DNA of 64,000 nucleotides from Nocardioides gansuensis (GCF_003076135.1 NZ_QDGZ01000003.1:310001-374000), one strand, 5' to 3'. Counted from the first letter of the stretch, positions 19,084 to 32,262 are shown. The notes: generated by a model from the sequence alone, not told the origin. Numbers and translations: made by a program.

Positions 19084-20534
19084 TGCAGACCGCTGCCACC
19101 GTCGTGTGGGTCGCCACGGTGGCGTTCGCCGTCTACTCGGTGCTCATCAACCTGAGCTTCCTCGCCCTCACCGCGCTGGCCATCGGCGACCTCTACGCCT
19201 ACCGGCGCCGGATCGGCTTCGCCGGCTACGACGAGTGGTTCCAGGACCCGCACGCCCGCGGCGTGTCGGTGCTGATGCCCGCCTACAACGAGGCGCGGGG
19301 GATCGTGGCGTCGGTGCAGGCGATGACCTCGCTGCGCTATCCCGACCACGAGGTCGTGGTGATCGACGACGGGTCGACCGACGACACCGCGCAGCGGGTC
19401 ATCGAGCACTTCGACATGGTGGAGGTGCCGCTCGTGCCCGGCGGTGCGATCCCCACGAAGGGCGAGGTGCAGAGCACCTGGGTGAGCCGGCGGGGGGCGC
19501 ACAACCTCGCCCTGGTGGTCAAGGCCAATGGTGGCAAGGCCGACGCCCTCAACGCCGGCATCAACCATGCCCGCAAGGAGCTGGTCTGCATGGTCGACGC
19601 CGACTCCCTCCTCGACCCGACCGCGCTGCTCCACGTCGCCCGCCCGTTCGCCGACAACCCCGGCCGCGTCGTCGCCGCCGGGGGAGTGATCCGCGTGGCC
19701 AACGGCTCGCGCGTCGAGCGCGGCCGCATCACCAGCGTCCGGATGCCGCGGCGCTGGCTGGCCCGCATCCAGGTGGTCGAGTACGTCCGCGCGTTCCTCA
19801 TCGGACGCGCCGGCTGGTCCCGACTCGGCGGCCTGCTCATCATCTCCGGGGCGTTCGGGATCTTCCGCAAGGACGCGCTGCTCGAGGTCGGGGGGATGGC
19901 GACCGACTGCATCGGCGAGGACGCCGAGCTCGTCGTACGCATGCACCGCACCCTCGCCGAGCGCCGCCAGCGCGGAGACGTCGTCTTCGTGCCGGAGCCG
20001 GTGGCCTGGACGGAGGTGCCCGACACGCGCGAGGTGCTCCGCAAGCAGCGCCGTCGGTGGCACCGGGGCCTCACGGAGATCTACCTGCGGCACCGCGGCA
20101 TGCTGTTCCGCCCGAGGTACGGCGTGATCGGCATGGTCACCATGCCCTGGTTCCTCGTCTTCGAGCTCATCGCGCCGCTCGTGGAGGTCGCCGGTGTCGC
20201 CCTCCTGGGACTGCTGCTCGTCGCCCTGGTCGTCGAGCACGCCTGGCTGCCCGAGGCCGACCTCGTCAACGTCCCGGCCCCGGTGCTGATGCTCAGCGCG
20301 TCGGTGCTGTTCGCCATCTTCGTGACCCTCGTCGCGCTGCTCGCCGAGGAGGTCTCGTTCCGCCGCTACCGCGGCCTGCCGGACCTGTTCCGGGCCATCC
20401 GGGCAGCGGTCGAGGAGAACGTCGGCTACCGCCAGCTCAACGCCTGGTGGCGCCTCGGCGGCCTCGTCGAGGCGCTCCGGCGGACCGCCCACGACTGGGG
20501 CGACATGAAGCGCCAGGGCTTCGGGGACCCCTGA
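19083..20534 (+). CDS. Processive GT2-family membrane glycosyltransferase
   Basis: A 483-residue BcsA/HasA/IcaA-like synthase. A membrane helix at about 8-36 precedes the GT2 domain, with Asp95-Asp96 (IDDGS), DAD at 172-174, the catalytic GED ending at Asp280 and QRRRW at 322-326. The four-part D, DxD, D, QxxRW set marks processive polysaccharide synthases. Two or three more membrane helices lie at about 350-385 and 398-422. No PilZ domain is present, unlike many cellulose synthases. The sugar cannot be read from sequence. It is coupled to the HEAT protein (TGATG overlap), suggesting regulated export of a polysaccharide. Confidence 0.88.
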   Translation: MQTAATVVWVATVAFAVYSVLINLSFLALTALAIGDLYAYRRRIGFAGYDEWFQDPHARGVSVLMPAYNEARGIVASVQAMTSLRYPDHEVVVIDDGSTDDTAQRVIEHFDMVEVPLVPGGAIPTKGEVQSTWVSRRGAHNLALVVKANGGKADALNAGINHARKELVCMVDADSLLDPTALLHVARPFADNPGRVVAAGGVIRVANGSRVERGRITSVRMPRRWLARIQVVEYVRAFLIGRAGWSRLGGLLIISGAFGIFRKDALLEVGGMATDCIGEDAELVVRMHRTLAERRQRGDVVFVPEPVAWTEVPDTREVLRKQRRRWHRGLTEIYLRHRGMLFRPRYGVIGMVTMPWFLVFELIAPLVEVAGVALLGLLLVALVVEHAWLPEADLVNVPAPVLMLSASVLFAIFVTLVALLAEEVSFRRYRGLPDLFRAIRAAVEENVGYRQLNAWWRLGGLVEALRRTAHDWGDMKRQGFGDP

Positions 20535-20654
20535 CCCGAGGCGGGAATGCCCGTGATTGGCGGGGCGTTGGGCACAGGTGGCACACTTGTGCGTCGGCTC
20601 CGGTTCACGTCCCGCATCCGCGCGCGGACGACCCGGCGCAACTGAGAGGACACC

Positions 20655-20879
20655 ATGAAGAAGGACATCCACCCCGACTACGTCGAGACCCAGGTCACCT
20701 GCACCTGTGGCGCGTCGTTCACCACCCGCAGCACCGCGACCTCCGGCTCGATCCACGCCGACGTGTGCTCGCAGTGCCACCCGTTCTACACCGGCAAGCA
20801 GAAGATCCTCGACACCGGTGGCCGCGTGGCCCGGTTCGAGGCGCGCTACGCCAAGAAGACCGCCGACAGCTCCAAGTAG
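20655..20879 (+). CDS. rpmE: 50S ribosomal protein L31
   Basis: A 74-residue L31 of the zinc-binding C+ type: VTCTCGASF supplies the first cysteines and VCSQCHPFY the second pair. Length is normal. GAGAGGA precedes the ATG at 20655. It stands between the glycosyltransferase gene and prfA and is followed 9 bases later by a strong terminator, so it is probably a single-gene transcript. No non-zinc paralogue is seen in the window. Confidence 0.96.
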   Translation: MKKDIHPDYVETQVTCTCGASFTTRSTATSGSIHADVCSQCHPFYTGKQKILDTGGRVARFEARYAKKTADSSK

Positions 20880-20887
20880 CTGTCCCG

Positions 20888-20927
20888 AGGCGCCGGCCCC
20901 TGCACTTGCTGCAGGAGGCCGGCGCCT
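20888..20927 (+). terminator. Rho-independent terminator after rpmE
   Basis: A perfect 11-bp stem AGGCGCCGGCC (20888-20898) and GGCCGGCGCCT (20917-20927) is followed by TTTGTCTTGT. It separates rpmE from prfA. Confidence 0.85.
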
Positions 20928-20964
20928 TTGTCTTGTCCCGCACGTCCGTCCCGAGGAGCGCCCT

Positions 20965-22038
20965 GTGTTCGAAGCCGTGGAAGGGCTCGTCGCCGAGCAC
21001 GCCGAGCTCGAGCAGCAGCTCGCCGCGCCCGAGACGCACGCCGACCAGCGGCTGGCCAAGCGCCTCAACCAGCGGTATGCCGAGCTGTCGGCCGTGGTGG
21101 GCACCTGGCGGGAGTGGCTCCGGCTCGGCGACGACATCGAGGCGGCGCGTGAGCTCGCGGCAGAGGACCCGGCGTTCGCCGAGGAGGCCGGGCAGCTCGC
21201 CGAGCGGCGGGCGGTCGCCGAGGAGCGGCTGCGACACCTGCTGGTGCCCCGCGACCCCACCGACTCCAAGGACGCCCTGCTGGAGATCAAGTCCGGCGAG
21301 GGCGGCGAGGAGTCCGCGTTGTTCGCCGGCGACCTGCTGCGGATGTACACCCGGTTCGCCGAGTCCCGCGGCTGGACCACCGAGGTGCTCGACGCGACCG
21401 AGTCCGACCTCGGCGGCTACAAGTCCGTCACGGTCGCCGTGAAGGCGAAGGGCGTGTCCGCGCCCGGCGAGGCGCCGTACGCCCTGCTCAAGTTCGAGGG
21501 CGGCGTGCACCGCGTACAGCGGGTGCCCGTCACCGAGTCGCAGGGCCGGGTCCACACCAGCGCCGCCGGCGTGCTGGTGATGCCGGAGGCCGAGCAGCTC
21601 GACGTGAGCCTGGACGAGAACGACCTGCGCATCGACGTCTTCCGCAGCAGCGGTCCCGGTGGCCAGAGCGTCAACACCACCGACTCGGCCGTCCGGATCA
21701 CGCACGTCCCCACGGGCATCGTGGTGAGCTGCCAGAACGAGAAGAGCCAGCTGCAGAACAAGGAGTCGGCGATGCGCATCCTGCGCGCGCGGCTGCTCCA
21801 GGCCGCCCAGGACGCCGCCGACGCGGAGGCCAGTGCGGCGCGCAAGAGCCAGATCCGCACCGTCGACCGCAGCGAGCGCATCCGCACCTACAACTTCCCG
21901 GAGAACCGCATCTCCGACCACCGCACCGGCTACAAGTCCTACAACCTCGACGCCGTGCTCGACGGAGCCCTCGACCCCGTGGTCGAGAGCTGCGTCCAGG
22001 CCGACCTGGCCTCTCGCCTCGAGGCGCTGGAGGGATGA
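20965..22038 (+). CDS. prfA: Peptide chain release factor 1
   Basis: A 357-residue class I release factor recognising UAA and UAG. The catalytic GGQ is at 232-234 in [12 protein letters not shown], and the PxT-type decoding region lies in [17 protein letters not shown]. The N-terminus is rather acidic and starts with GTG at 20965 (VFEAVEGLV) after CCGAGGAG. Length agrees with the family. Its last four bases overlap the start of prmC, whose enzyme methylates the Gln of this GGQ motif, so product and modifier are coupled. Confidence 0.97.
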   Translation: MFEAVEGLVAEHAELEQQLAAPETHADQRLAKRLNQRYAELSAVVGTWREWLRLGDDIEAARELAAEDPAFAEEAGQLAERRAVAEERLRHLLVPRDPTDSKDALLEIKSGEGGEESALFAGDLLRMYTRFAESRGWTTEVLDATESDLGGYKSVTVAVKAKGVSAPGEAPYALLKFEGGVHRVQRVPVTESQGRVHTSAAGVLVMPEAEQLDVSLDENDLRIDVFRSSGPGGQSVNTTDSAVRITHVPTGIVVSCQNEKSQLQNKESAMRILRARLLQAAQDAADAEASAARKSQIRTVDRSERIRTYNFPENRISDHRTGYKSYNLDAVLDGALDPVVESCVQADLASRLEALEG

Positions 22039-22937
22039 GCGCTGGGCAGTCGGGGAGGGGCGTGCGACGCGCCGCGGCCGACCGGCTGCGGGTCGCAGGC
22101 GTCGCCTCGCCGGAGCGTGACGCCGACCTGCTGCTCGCCCACCTCCTCGGCGTCCCCCTCGGCCGGTTGTCGCTGGTCGAGGAGGTCGCCGCGGAGCAGC
22201 AGGAGGCGTACGACGCGCTGGTGGCGCGCCGCGCGGCCCGTGAGCCGCTGCAGCACCTGACCGGCACGGCGGCGTTCCGTCACGTCGAGCTCGCGGTGGG
22301 CCCCGGTGTCTTCGTCCCGCGACCCGAGACCGAGCTGCTCGCCGGCTGGGCCATCGAGCAGGCCCAGGCTCTCGCTGGTCGAGAAGGGTCGAGACCGCCC
22401 GTCGTCGTCGACCTCTGCACCGGCTCGGGCGCCGTCGCGCGGGCGGTGGCGGACGAGGTGCCGCACGCCCGCGTCCACGCGGTCGAGCTCGACCCGGACG
22501 CGCACGCCTGGGCCGAGCGCAACCTCGCCGGCACGGGCGTCGAGCTGCGTCTCGGCGACATGGCGACCGAGCTCGACGAGCTGCGCGGCCAGGTCGACGT
22601 GGTGGTGTGCAACCCGCCGTACATCCCCCTGGAGGCGTGGGAGTCGGTCGCCGTCGAGGCGCGCGACCACGACCCCCACCTGGCGCTCTTCTCCGGGGAC
22701 GACGGCCTCGATGCGCTGCGGGTGCTCGCCCGCCGCGCGGCCGTCCTGCTGCGGCCAGGGGGAGTGGTCGGTGCCGAGCACGCCGATGTCCAGGGCGAGT
22801 CCGCGCCGGCGGTCTTCGTCGAGGCCGGCGGCTGGGTCGAGGTGGTCGACCATTGCGACCTCGCCGGCCGTCCGCGCTACGTGACGGCGCGACTGGCACC
22901 GCGGGCGACACGTCCCAGCGCGTCGGCCGTAACGTAA
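22035..22937 (+). CDS. prmC: Release factor glutamine methyltransferase
   Basis: A 300-residue SAM-dependent enzyme that methylates the GGQ glutamine of release factors. The N-terminal helical domain (about 1-85) binds the factor; the catalytic part has the SAM loop [12 protein letters not shown] and the signature NPPY starting at Asn193. The ATG overlaps the prfA stop (ATGA). Residues around 115-121 (LAGREGSR) are encoded by a copy of the TGGTCGAG-N5-TCGAGACC element at 22376-22396, in a linker before the SAM motif, so the element has been tolerated in frame. Confidence 0.95.
   Translation: MSAGQSGRGVRRAAADRLRVAGVASPERDADLLLAHLLGVPLGRLSLVEEVAAEQQEAYDALVARRAAREPLQHLTGTAAFRHVELAVGPGVFVPRPETELLAGWAIEQAQALAGREGSRPPVVVDLCTGSGAVARAVADEVPHARVHAVELDPDAHAWAERNLAGTGVELRLGDMATELDELRGQVDVVVCNPPYIPLEAWESVAVEARDHDPHLALFSGDDGLDALRVLARRAAVLLRPGGVVGAEHADVQGESAPAVFVEAGGWVEVVDHCDLAGRPRYVTARLAPRATRPSASAVT
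22376..22396 (+). repeat. Dispersed 21-base element inside prmC
   Basis: TGGTCGAGAAGGGTCGAGACC has the same two 8-base ends as 8688-8708, with a different 5-base centre. It lies in frame within prmC, in the linker before the SAM-binding motif. Confidence 0.6.
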
Positions 22938-22949
22938 TCCCACCCCCAC

Positions 22950-22955
22950 TAGGTT
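22950..22955 (+). promoter_or_regulatory. Candidate -10 box for the Sua5/YrdC gene
   Basis: TAGGTT sits in an unusually A/T-rich patch after prmC (GTAACGTAAT at 22929-22938). A start near 22962 would give a leader of about 35 bases containing GAGGAG before the ATG at 22998. Confidence 0.4.
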
Positions 22956-22997
22956 TGCGCCCGGACTGGCGAGCGAGCACGAGGAGCAGAGACGGTC

Positions 22998-23654
22998 ATG
23001 CAGAGGTTCCCGACGACGAGCGACGAGGAGCGCGAGGCCGCCGTCGAGGCAGCAGCGGCCGCCGTGCGCCGGGGTGAGCTGGTGGTCATCCCCACCGACA
23101 CCGTCTACGGCATCGCCGCCGACGCCTTCTCGCCCGACGCGGTGCAGGCGCTGCTCGACGCCAAGGGCCGCGGCCGCGAGATGCCACCACCCGTCCTGAT
23201 CAGCACCGCCACCACCCTCGACGCGCTGGCCGTGGGCGTGCCGGGCTACGCCCGGGCCCTGGCCGAGCGGTTCTGGCCCGGCCCGCTCACCCTGGTGTGC
23301 CGGCAGCAGACGTCGCTGCAGTGGGACCTCGGCGAGACGCGCGGCACGGTCGCGGTCCGCCTGCCCGACGACGAGCTCGCCATCGCCGTGCTGGAGCGCA
23401 CCGGCCCGCTCGCCGTCAGCTCGGCCAACACCACCGGTCGACCGCCTGCCCAGGACGCCGAGGAGGCGGAGGCGATGCTGGGGGAGCACGTCGAGGTCAT
23501 CGTCGACGCGGGGACCGCCCGCGCCGGCGAGCCGTCCACGATCGTCGACTGCACCTCCAGCCAGGGCCGCATCCTGCGCCGTGGCGCCCTCACCCTGGAG
23601 GAGCTGAACGAGGTGCTCGAGCCGCTCGGCGCCTCGCTCACGGACGAGGGCTGA
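22998..23654 (+). CDS. L-threonylcarbamoyladenylate synthase (Sua5/YciO/YrdC family)
   Basis: A 218-residue YrdC-domain protein, first enzyme of the t6A modification of ANN-decoding tRNAs. The conserved N-terminal VVIPTDTVYGIAADA, the KGRGREMPPPVLI strand and the SSANTTGRP motif are present. It is the short TsaC type without the extra C-terminal Sua5 domain. The ATG at 22998 follows GAGGAG. The stop overlaps the next gene by one base. The order prfA-prmC-sua5-wecA-atp is a common actinobacterial arrangement, which supports the call. Confidence 0.93.
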   Translation: MQRFPTTSDEEREAAVEAAAAAVRRGELVVIPTDTVYGIAADAFSPDAVQALLDAKGRGREMPPPVLISTATTLDALAVGVPGYARALAERFWPGPLTLVCRQQTSLQWDLGETRGTVAVRLPDDELAIAVLERTGPLAVSSANTTGRPPAQDAEEAEAMLGEHVEVIVDAGTARAGEPSTIVDCTSSQGRILRRGALTLEELNEVLEPLGASLTDEG

Positions 23655-24790
23655 TGCGCGAGTACGCCCTTGTCTTCCTCGTCTCGCTGACGGTCACCTA
23701 CCTCCTGACCGTGATCGCCCGGGAGATCGCCCTGCGCACCGGCGCGGTGGCCCGGGTCCGCGACCGGGACGTCCACGCGACACCGATCCCCTACCTCGGC
23801 GGGCTCGCGATGCTCGGCGGCCTCGTCGCGTCGTACCTCGTGGCCCGGGAGCTGCCGTTCCTCTCCCGCAGTGACGACTTCGTCTTCGAGGACGCGGGCA
23901 GGGTGCTCGTCGCGGGGGCGCTGATCTGCGCCGTCGGCGTCCTCGACGACATCTTCGAGATCGACGCGCTCACCAAGCTCGGCGGCCAGCTGCTCGCCGC
24001 GGGCCTGCTGGTGTTCTTCGACATCCAGTTCTACTTCTTCCCCTCGACCGACGACACCCAGTTCGCGCTCGACCCGGCCCAGGGCGCGCTGCTGTCGGTG
24101 ATCGTGGTCATCGCGACGATCAACGCGGTGAACTTCGTCGACGGCCTGGACGGGCTCGCCGCCGGGGTGGTCGGCATCGGCGCGGTCGCGTTCTTCATCT
24201 TCTGCTACGTCCTGGCCAGCCAGAACGACCTCACCCTGGCCACGACGGGGGCGCTGTTGAGCGCCAGCCTGGCCGGTGCCTGCGCGGGCTTCCTGCCGCA
24301 CAACTTCCACCCTGCGCGCCTCTTCATGGGCGACTCGGGCTCCATGCTGCTCGGCCTGGTGCTCTCCGCGAGTGCGCTCACGCTCACCGGCCAGTTCACC
24401 GGCACCGAGATCGACAGCTCCGGCAACAGCTTCTTCGTCACGGTGCTGCCCGTGCTGCTGCCCGTCTCCCTGCTCATGGTCCCGCTTGCCGACCTGGTCC
24501 TCGCGGTCGTACGCCGCACGCGTGCGGGCCGCTCGCCGTTCGCCCCCGACAAGCAGCACCTGCACCACCGCCTGCTGGAGATCGGGCATTCCCACCGGCG
24601 TGCGGTGGTCATCATGTGGATGTGGGCCGCGCTCGTGGCCTGCGGAGCCGTGATGGTGAGCCTCTACAGCGGCCGGCTGCTGTGGCTCGGCCTGGTCGGC
24701 ATGCTCGCCCTGGTGGTCGCGTTGACCTTCGTCCTGCCCGTGCTGGGAGCACCGAAGAGGGTCGGTTCGGAGCCCCAGCAGACTTTGTGA
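23654..24790 (+). CDS. MraY/WecA-family undecaprenyl-phosphate sugar-1-phosphate transferase
   Basis: A 378-residue polytopic membrane enzyme with about 10-11 hydrophobic segments. Family motifs include DVHATPIPYLGG, the Mg-binding GVLDD, NFVDGLDGLAAG, and the HxHH-type loop DKQHLHHRL in the last cytosolic loop. That loop fits WecA/TagO rather than MraY. It likely transfers GlcNAc-1-P (or a related sugar phosphate) onto decaprenyl/undecaprenyl phosphate to begin a wall glycan such as arabinogalactan linker or teichoic acid. It is coupled to the Sua5 gene by a TGATG overlap and precedes the ATP synthase genes. Confidence 0.9.
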   Translation: MREYALVFLVSLTVTYLLTVIAREIALRTGAVARVRDRDVHATPIPYLGGLAMLGGLVASYLVARELPFLSRSDDFVFEDAGRVLVAGALICAVGVLDDIFEIDALTKLGGQLLAAGLLVFFDIQFYFFPSTDDTQFALDPAQGALLSVIVVIATINAVNFVDGLDGLAAGVVGIGAVAFFIFCYVLASQNDLTLATTGALLSASLAGACAGFLPHNFHPARLFMGDSGSMLLGLVLSASALTLTGQFTGTEIDSSGNSFFVTVLPVLLPVSLLMVPLADLVLAVVRRTRAGRSPFAPDKQHLHHRLLEIGHSHRRAVVIMWMWAALVACGAVMVSLYSGRLLWLGLVGMLALVVALTFVLPVLGAPKRVGSEPQQTL

Positions 24791-24859
24791 TAGTTTTCAC
24801 GAGCACCCCGGCGGAGGCCGGGGGCCAGGACTGACCGCCCTCACAGAACGGCCGCCGAC

Positions 24860-25327
24860 ATGACGACCGAGCAGCAGCCAGGCACCCGCGGCAGCGGGAC
24901 CGTGCTCCTCGGTGCGGCCCTTGGCGCCGCGCTCGTGCTGGGTCTGCTCGGCGTCGTCGCCGGCTTCCTCGACGGCTCGGCGGGCGCCCTCGGGGCCCTG
25001 GCCGGGGGAGGGCTGGCGCTCCTCGTCTTCGCGCTCGGGACGGGCATCGTGCACGTGGTCTCAGGCGTGCTGCCGGCCGCGTCGCTCCTCGTCGCCCTGC
25101 TGACCTACACCCTCCAGCTGGTCGTGATGGCGCTCGTCGTGGTCGCCTTCGACGGATCCGGCCTGATGGGGGAGGAGCTGTCCCGGGGCTGGTTCGCAGG
25201 CGGCGTGGTCGCCGCGACCGTCGCCTGGCTCGCGACCCAGGTCTGGCGGGCGACGCACCTCCGCCTCCCGGCGTACGACCTGCCCGGGACGGGCCCCGAC
25301 CACGGCCACCGGGCGGGTGCGCGATGA
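24860..25327 (+). CDS. AtpI-like membrane protein of the ATP synthase operon
   Basis: A 155-residue protein with four hydrophobic segments (about 14-37, 43-62, 72-95 and 107-126) and a charged C-terminal tail. Position ahead of the ATP synthase genes and the four-helix plan fit the poorly conserved AtpI, thought to help c-ring assembly. No catalytic motif is visible. An A/T-rich TAGTTT box at 24791-24796, directly after the wecA-like stop, could start this transcript. AtpI naming relies on position and topology, not strong sequence identity. Confidence 0.7.
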   Translation: MTTEQQPGTRGSGTVLLGAALGAALVLGLLGVVAGFLDGSAGALGALAGGGLALLVFALGTGIVHVVSGVLPAASLLVALLTYTLQLVVMALVVVAFDGSGLMGEELSRGWFAGGVVAATVAWLATQVWRATHLRLPAYDLPGTGPDHGHRAGAR

Positions 25328-25341
25328 CCCGGCACGACTGC

Positions 25342-25347
25342 TATTGT
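25342..25347 (+). promoter_or_regulatory. Candidate -10 box ahead of AtpZ/atpB
   Basis: TATTGT stands out in GC-rich sequence 10 bases before the ATG at 25358, suggesting an additional start with an almost leaderless mRNA for the ATP synthase genes. Confidence 0.4.
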
Positions 25348-25357
25348 CCGGGGCGCG

Positions 25358-25591
25358 ATGGCTCAGCAGAAACCCCCGTCAGCGCACACCCAGTCCCGAG
25401 GCGATGCCTGGCACGCCTTCGGCGCCCTCGTGGCCGGAGTGCTCGTCTACGGACTCATCGGCTGGGCGCTCGACCAATGGTTGGGGACCTCCTTCCTCGT
25501 AGCGGTCGGGATCCTCTTGGGTGCGGCCCTCGGGATCTACATGACCTGGAAACGCTTCAACGCACCCCCCGCAGACAGCAGCCAGCAGTGA
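25358..25591 (+). CDS. AtpZ/AtpI family small membrane protein
   Basis: A 77-residue protein with two membrane helices (about 21-39 and 45-63) joined by the short loop LDQWLGTS. The pattern of a Gly-rich hairpin with LDQWLG and GIYMTWKRF is that of the AtpZ/AtpI family encoded just before atpB, linked to Mg/Ca supply or c-ring assembly of the F1Fo enzyme. It lies 13 bases before the atpB GTG. Together with the four-helix protein upstream, the operon carries two accessory genes. Confidence 0.82.
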   Translation: MAQQKPPSAHTQSRGDAWHAFGALVAGVLVYGLIGWALDQWLGTSFLVAVGILLGAALGIYMTWKRFNAPPADSSQQ

Positions 25592-27345
<1,754 letters not shown>

Positions 27346-27346
<1 letters not shown>

Positions 27347-28155
27347 TGCAGCTGCGTGGTGCTTCCGCCGACGCCCTCGCGGCGCTCCTCGACCAGCTCG
27401 AGGCGGCGCTGCAGGGCGGGGCGGTCGCGGCCCGGGTGGGTGACGACCTGTTCACGGTCGCCGGCCTCCTGCGCTCCGAGCCGTCCCTCCGGCGGGTGGC
27501 CACCGACGTGTCGGTGGACGCAGCTGCCAAGGAGGGCCTCGTCCGTGACGTGTTCGGCGGCAAGCTCGACCCGGTCGCAGTCGACCTCGTCGGCTCGGCC
27601 GTGGGCCGGCGCTGGACGTCGGGCCGCGACCTCGCCGACTCGCTCGAGCACCTCAGCGAGGTCGCCCTCGTGCGGTCCGCGGGCGACGAGTCGGGCCGGC
27701 TGGCCGACGAGCTCTTCGTCTTCGGGCAGGCCGTGAACGACAACCCGTCGCTGCGCGACGCGCTGTCCGACCCGGCCCGCTCGGTCGAGGACAAGGCGGC
27801 CCTGCTGGGCTCGCTGCTCGGCGGCAAGGCCCTGCCGGCCACGGTCAGCCTGGCCCAGCACGCCCTCGCCGGCACCTACCGCACCGTCGGCGCCGCGCTC
27901 GCGACGTACCAGCAGGTCGCCGCGGCGGTCCACGACCAGCGGGTCGCGACGGTCCGGGTGGCGCACGAGCTCTCGGACGCCGACCGCCAGCGACTCGGCG
28001 AGGCCCTGTCGCGCCAGTACGGCCGCACCATCCACCTCAACGTGGTGATCGACCCCGAGGTCATCGGGGGCATCCGAGTCGAGATCGGGGACGACGTCAT
28101 CGACGGCACCGTCTCCAGCCGCCTCGACGACGCCCGCCGCAAGCTGGCTGGCTGA
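27346..28155 (+). CDS. atpH: ATP synthase F1 subunit delta (long actinobacterial form)
   Basis: A 269-residue delta subunit joining the b stalk to the top of F1. It is about 90 residues longer than the E. coli protein, as is usual in actinobacteria, with an N-terminal extra helical part (about 1-95) before the OSCP-like core. The C-terminal motif VIDPEVIGGIRVEIGDDVIDG is well conserved. Unlike mycobacteria, b and delta are still separate genes here (TGATG overlap), with no b-delta fusion. Confidence 0.93.
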
Positions 28156-28221
28156 CCAACACCGAAGACGAACCGTGGTCGCGCCCCCGCTGGCCACCGA
28201 GGCAAAGTAAGGAAGAGGACA

Positions 28222-29862
28222 ATGACGGAGCTCTCCATCCGTCCGGAGGAGATCCGCGACGCGCTCCAGCGCTTCGTGTCGGACTACAAGCCGGAGTCGG
28301 CCTCGAAGGAAGAGGTCGGCACCGTCGCCCAGGCGGCCGACGGCATCGCCCGCGTGAGCGGACTGCCCTCGGCCATGGCCAACGAGCTGCTCGAGTTCGA
28401 GGACGGCACCCTCGGGATCGCCCTGAACCTCGACGCCCGCGAGGTCGGTGTCGTCGTCCTCGGCGACTTCGACAAGATCGAGGAAGGCCAGACGGTCCGC
28501 CGCACCGGGGAGATCCTCTCCGTGCCCGTGGGCGAGGGCTACCTCGGCCGCGTCATCGACCCGCTCGGCAAGCCGATCGACGGCCTGGGCGAGATCGCCA
28601 GCGACGGGCGCCGCGCGCTCGAGCTGCAGGCGCCCGGCGTGATGCAGCGCAAGTCGGTGCACGAGCCTCTCGCGACCGGCATCAAGGCGATCGACTCGAT
28701 GACCCCGATCGGCCGCGGCCAGCGCCAGCTCATCATCGGCGACCGCGCCACCGGCAAGACCACGATCGCGATCGACACGATCATCAACCAGAAGCAGAAC
28801 TGGGAGTCGGGCGACCCCAGCAAGCAGGTGCGCTGCATCTACGTCGCCATCGGCCAGAAGGGCTCGACCATCGCCTCCGTGCGCGGCGCCCTCGAGGAGG
28901 CCGGCGCGCTGGAGTACACCACCATCGTCGCCTCCCCCGCGTCCGACTCGGCCGGCTTCAAGTACCTCGCGCCCTACACCGGCTCGGCCATCGGCCAGCA
29001 CTGGATGTACGCCGGCAAGCACGTCCTGATCGTCTTCGACGACCTCACCAAGCAGGCCGAGGCCTACCGCGCCGTGTCGCTGCTGCTGCGCCGCCCGCCG
29101 GGCCGCGAGGCCTACCCCGGCGACGTGTTCTACCTGCACAGCCGGCTGCTCGAGCGGTGCGCGAAGCTCTCCGATGACATGGGCGCAGGCTCGATGACCG
29201 GCCTGCCGATCATCGAGACCAAGGCCAACGACGTCTCGGCGTTCATCCCGACCAACGTGATCTCGATCACCGACGGCCAGATCTTCCTGCAGTCGGACCT
29301 GTTCGCGGCCAACCAGCGCCCCGCCATCGACGTGGGTGTCTCGGTGTCGCGCGTGGGTGGCTCGGCGATGACCAAGGCGATGAAGGCGGTCACCGGCTCG
29401 CTCAAGGTCGACCTGGCGCAGTTCCGCGCCATGGAGGCCTTCGCGATGTTCGCGTCCGACCTCGACGCCGCCTCGCGCCAGCAGCTCGACCGCGGCCAGC
29501 GCCTGATGGCCCTGCTCAAGCAGCCGCAGTACTCGCCGTACCCGCTCGAGGAGATGACCGCCTCGCTGTGGCTCGGCACCACCGGCCGCCTCGACAAGGT
29601 CCCCACCGAGGACGTGCTCCGCTTCGAGCACGAGTTCCTCGACTACCTGCGCCGCTCCCACGAGGGCGTCCTGTCGGCGATCCGTGAGTCCCTCAAGTTC
29701 GAGGACGACACCGAGGCGGCCATGACCGCGGCGTACGACTCCTTCCTCGACCAGTTCGAGACGTCCGAGGGCCAGTCGATCAAGGCCGGCACGGAGACGC
29801 ACGTCGCCCTGGAGGACGAGGACGTCGAGCAGGAGCAGATCGTCAAGCAGAAGCGGGGCTGA
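28222..29862 (+). CDS. atpA: ATP synthase F1 subunit alpha
   Basis: A 546-residue non-catalytic nucleotide-binding subunit. The Walker A loop GDRATGKT is at 173-180, and the arginine-finger region [10 protein letters not shown] lies near 373-382. It carries a C-terminal extension after the usual end (about 510 onward: [20 protein letters not shown]), acidic then basic, as seen in other actinobacterial alpha subunits. GGAAGAGGA precedes the ATG. The atpG gene starts 3 bases after its stop. Confidence 0.98.
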   Translation: MTELSIRPEEIRDALQRFVSDYKPESASKEEVGTVAQAADGIARVSGLPSAMANELLEFEDGTLGIALNLDAREVGVVVLGDFDKIEEGQTVRRTGEILSVPVGEGYLGRVIDPLGKPIDGLGEIASDGRRALELQAPGVMQRKSVHEPLATGIKAIDSMTPIGRGQRQLIIGDRATGKTTIAIDTIINQKQNWESGDPSKQVRCIYVAIGQKGSTIASVRGALEEAGALEYTTIVASPASDSAGFKYLAPYTGSAIGQHWMYAGKHVLIVFDDLTKQAEAYRAVSLLLRRPPGREAYPGDVFYLHSRLLERCAKLSDDMGAGSMTGLPIIETKANDVSAFIPTNVISITDGQIFLQSDLFAANQRPAIDVGVSVSRVGGSAMTKAMKAVTGSLKVDLAQFRAMEAFAMFASDLDAASRQQLDRGQRLMALLKQPQYSPYPLEEMTASLWLGTTGRLDKVPTEDVLRFEHEFLDYLRRSHEGVLSAIRESLKFEDDTEAAMTAAYDSFLDQFETSEGQSIKAGTETHVALEDEDVEQEQIVKQKRG

Positions 29863-29865
29863 CCG

Positions 29866-30798
29866 ATGGCTCTCTCGGTACGTGAGTACCGCGCGCGGAT
29901 CAAGTCGACGGAGTCGATGAAGAAGATCACGCGTGCCATGGAGCTCATTGCCGCGTCCCGGATCATCAAGGCGCAGCAGCGGGCCCAGGCAGCCGCGCCG
30001 TACGCCCGTGAGCTCACGCGTGCGGTCTCGGCCGTCGCGACCTACTCCAACGTCGACCACGCGTTGACGCAGGAGCCGGAGAACCCCACCCGGGCGGCGA
30101 TCCTGATCGTCACCTCGGACCGGGGCCTCGCCGGTGCCTACTCCTCGAACGTCATCAAGGAGGCCGAGCGCCTCGTCGAGAAGCTCAAGGGGGAGGGCAA
30201 GGAGGTCGACCTCTACATCTCCGGCCGCAAGGGCGAGGCCTACTACAAGTTCCGTCAGCGCCCCGTGGTGCAGGCGTGGACGGGCTTCTCCGACCAGCCG
30301 ACGTACGACGTGGCGGCGGACATCGGCTCGACGCTGATCGCGGCCTTCCTCGGCGACGACGAGGAGGCCCCGCACGAGGGCGCTCCGCAGGGCGTCGACG
30401 AGGTCCACGTGGTCTACACGCGGTTCCGGTCGATGCTCAGCCAGGAGCCCACGGCCGTCCGTCTGCTGCCGCTGGAGGTCGTGGAGGGCGAGGAGAGGCC
30501 GACGGACGAGGACCTGCTGCCGCTCTACGAGTTCGAGCCGTCCCCCGCGGAGGTGCTCGACTCGCTGCTGCCGCGCTACGTGCAGAGCCGCATCTTCTTC
30601 GCGCTGCTGCAGGCCGCTGCGTCCGAGCTGGCCGCTCGCCAGAAGGCGATGAAGTCCGCGACGGACAATGCAGACGAGCTCATCAAGAAGTACAAGCGCA
30701 TTGCCAACCAGGCCCGCCAGGCCGGCATTACCCAGGAAATCAGCGAGATCGTCGGTGGCGTCAACGCCCTTGCCGACGCACAAGCCGGGAGTGAGTGA
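29866..30798 (+). CDS. atpG: ATP synthase F1 subunit gamma
   Basis: A 310-residue central shaft. The N-terminal helix [21 protein letters not shown] and the C-terminal helix ending in [15 protein letters not shown] are the conserved coiled-coil parts that enter the alpha/beta hexamer. A central insert of acidic residues ([14 protein letters not shown], about 164-177) resembles the extra gamma loop of actinobacteria. It is followed 3 bases later by atpD. Confidence 0.97.
   Translation: MALSVREYRARIKSTESMKKITRAMELIAASRIIKAQQRAQAAAPYARELTRAVSAVATYSNVDHALTQEPENPTRAAILIVTSDRGLAGAYSSNVIKEAERLVEKLKGEGKEVDLYISGRKGEAYYKFRQRPVVQAWTGFSDQPTYDVAADIGSTLIAAFLGDDEEAPHEGAPQGVDEVHVVYTRFRSMLSQEPTAVRLLPLEVVEGEERPTDEDLLPLYEFEPSPAEVLDSLLPRYVQSRIFFALLQAAASELAARQKAMKSATDNADELIKKYKRIANQARQAGITQEISEIVGGVNALADAQAGSE

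Positions 30799-32261
<1,463 letters not shown>

Positions 32262-32262
<1 letters not shown>

Noticed and set aside
17660..20534. Cellulose synthase operon
   Set aside because: The GT2 protein has the processive motifs but no PilZ domain, and there are no BcsB, BcsC or cellulase genes nearby.
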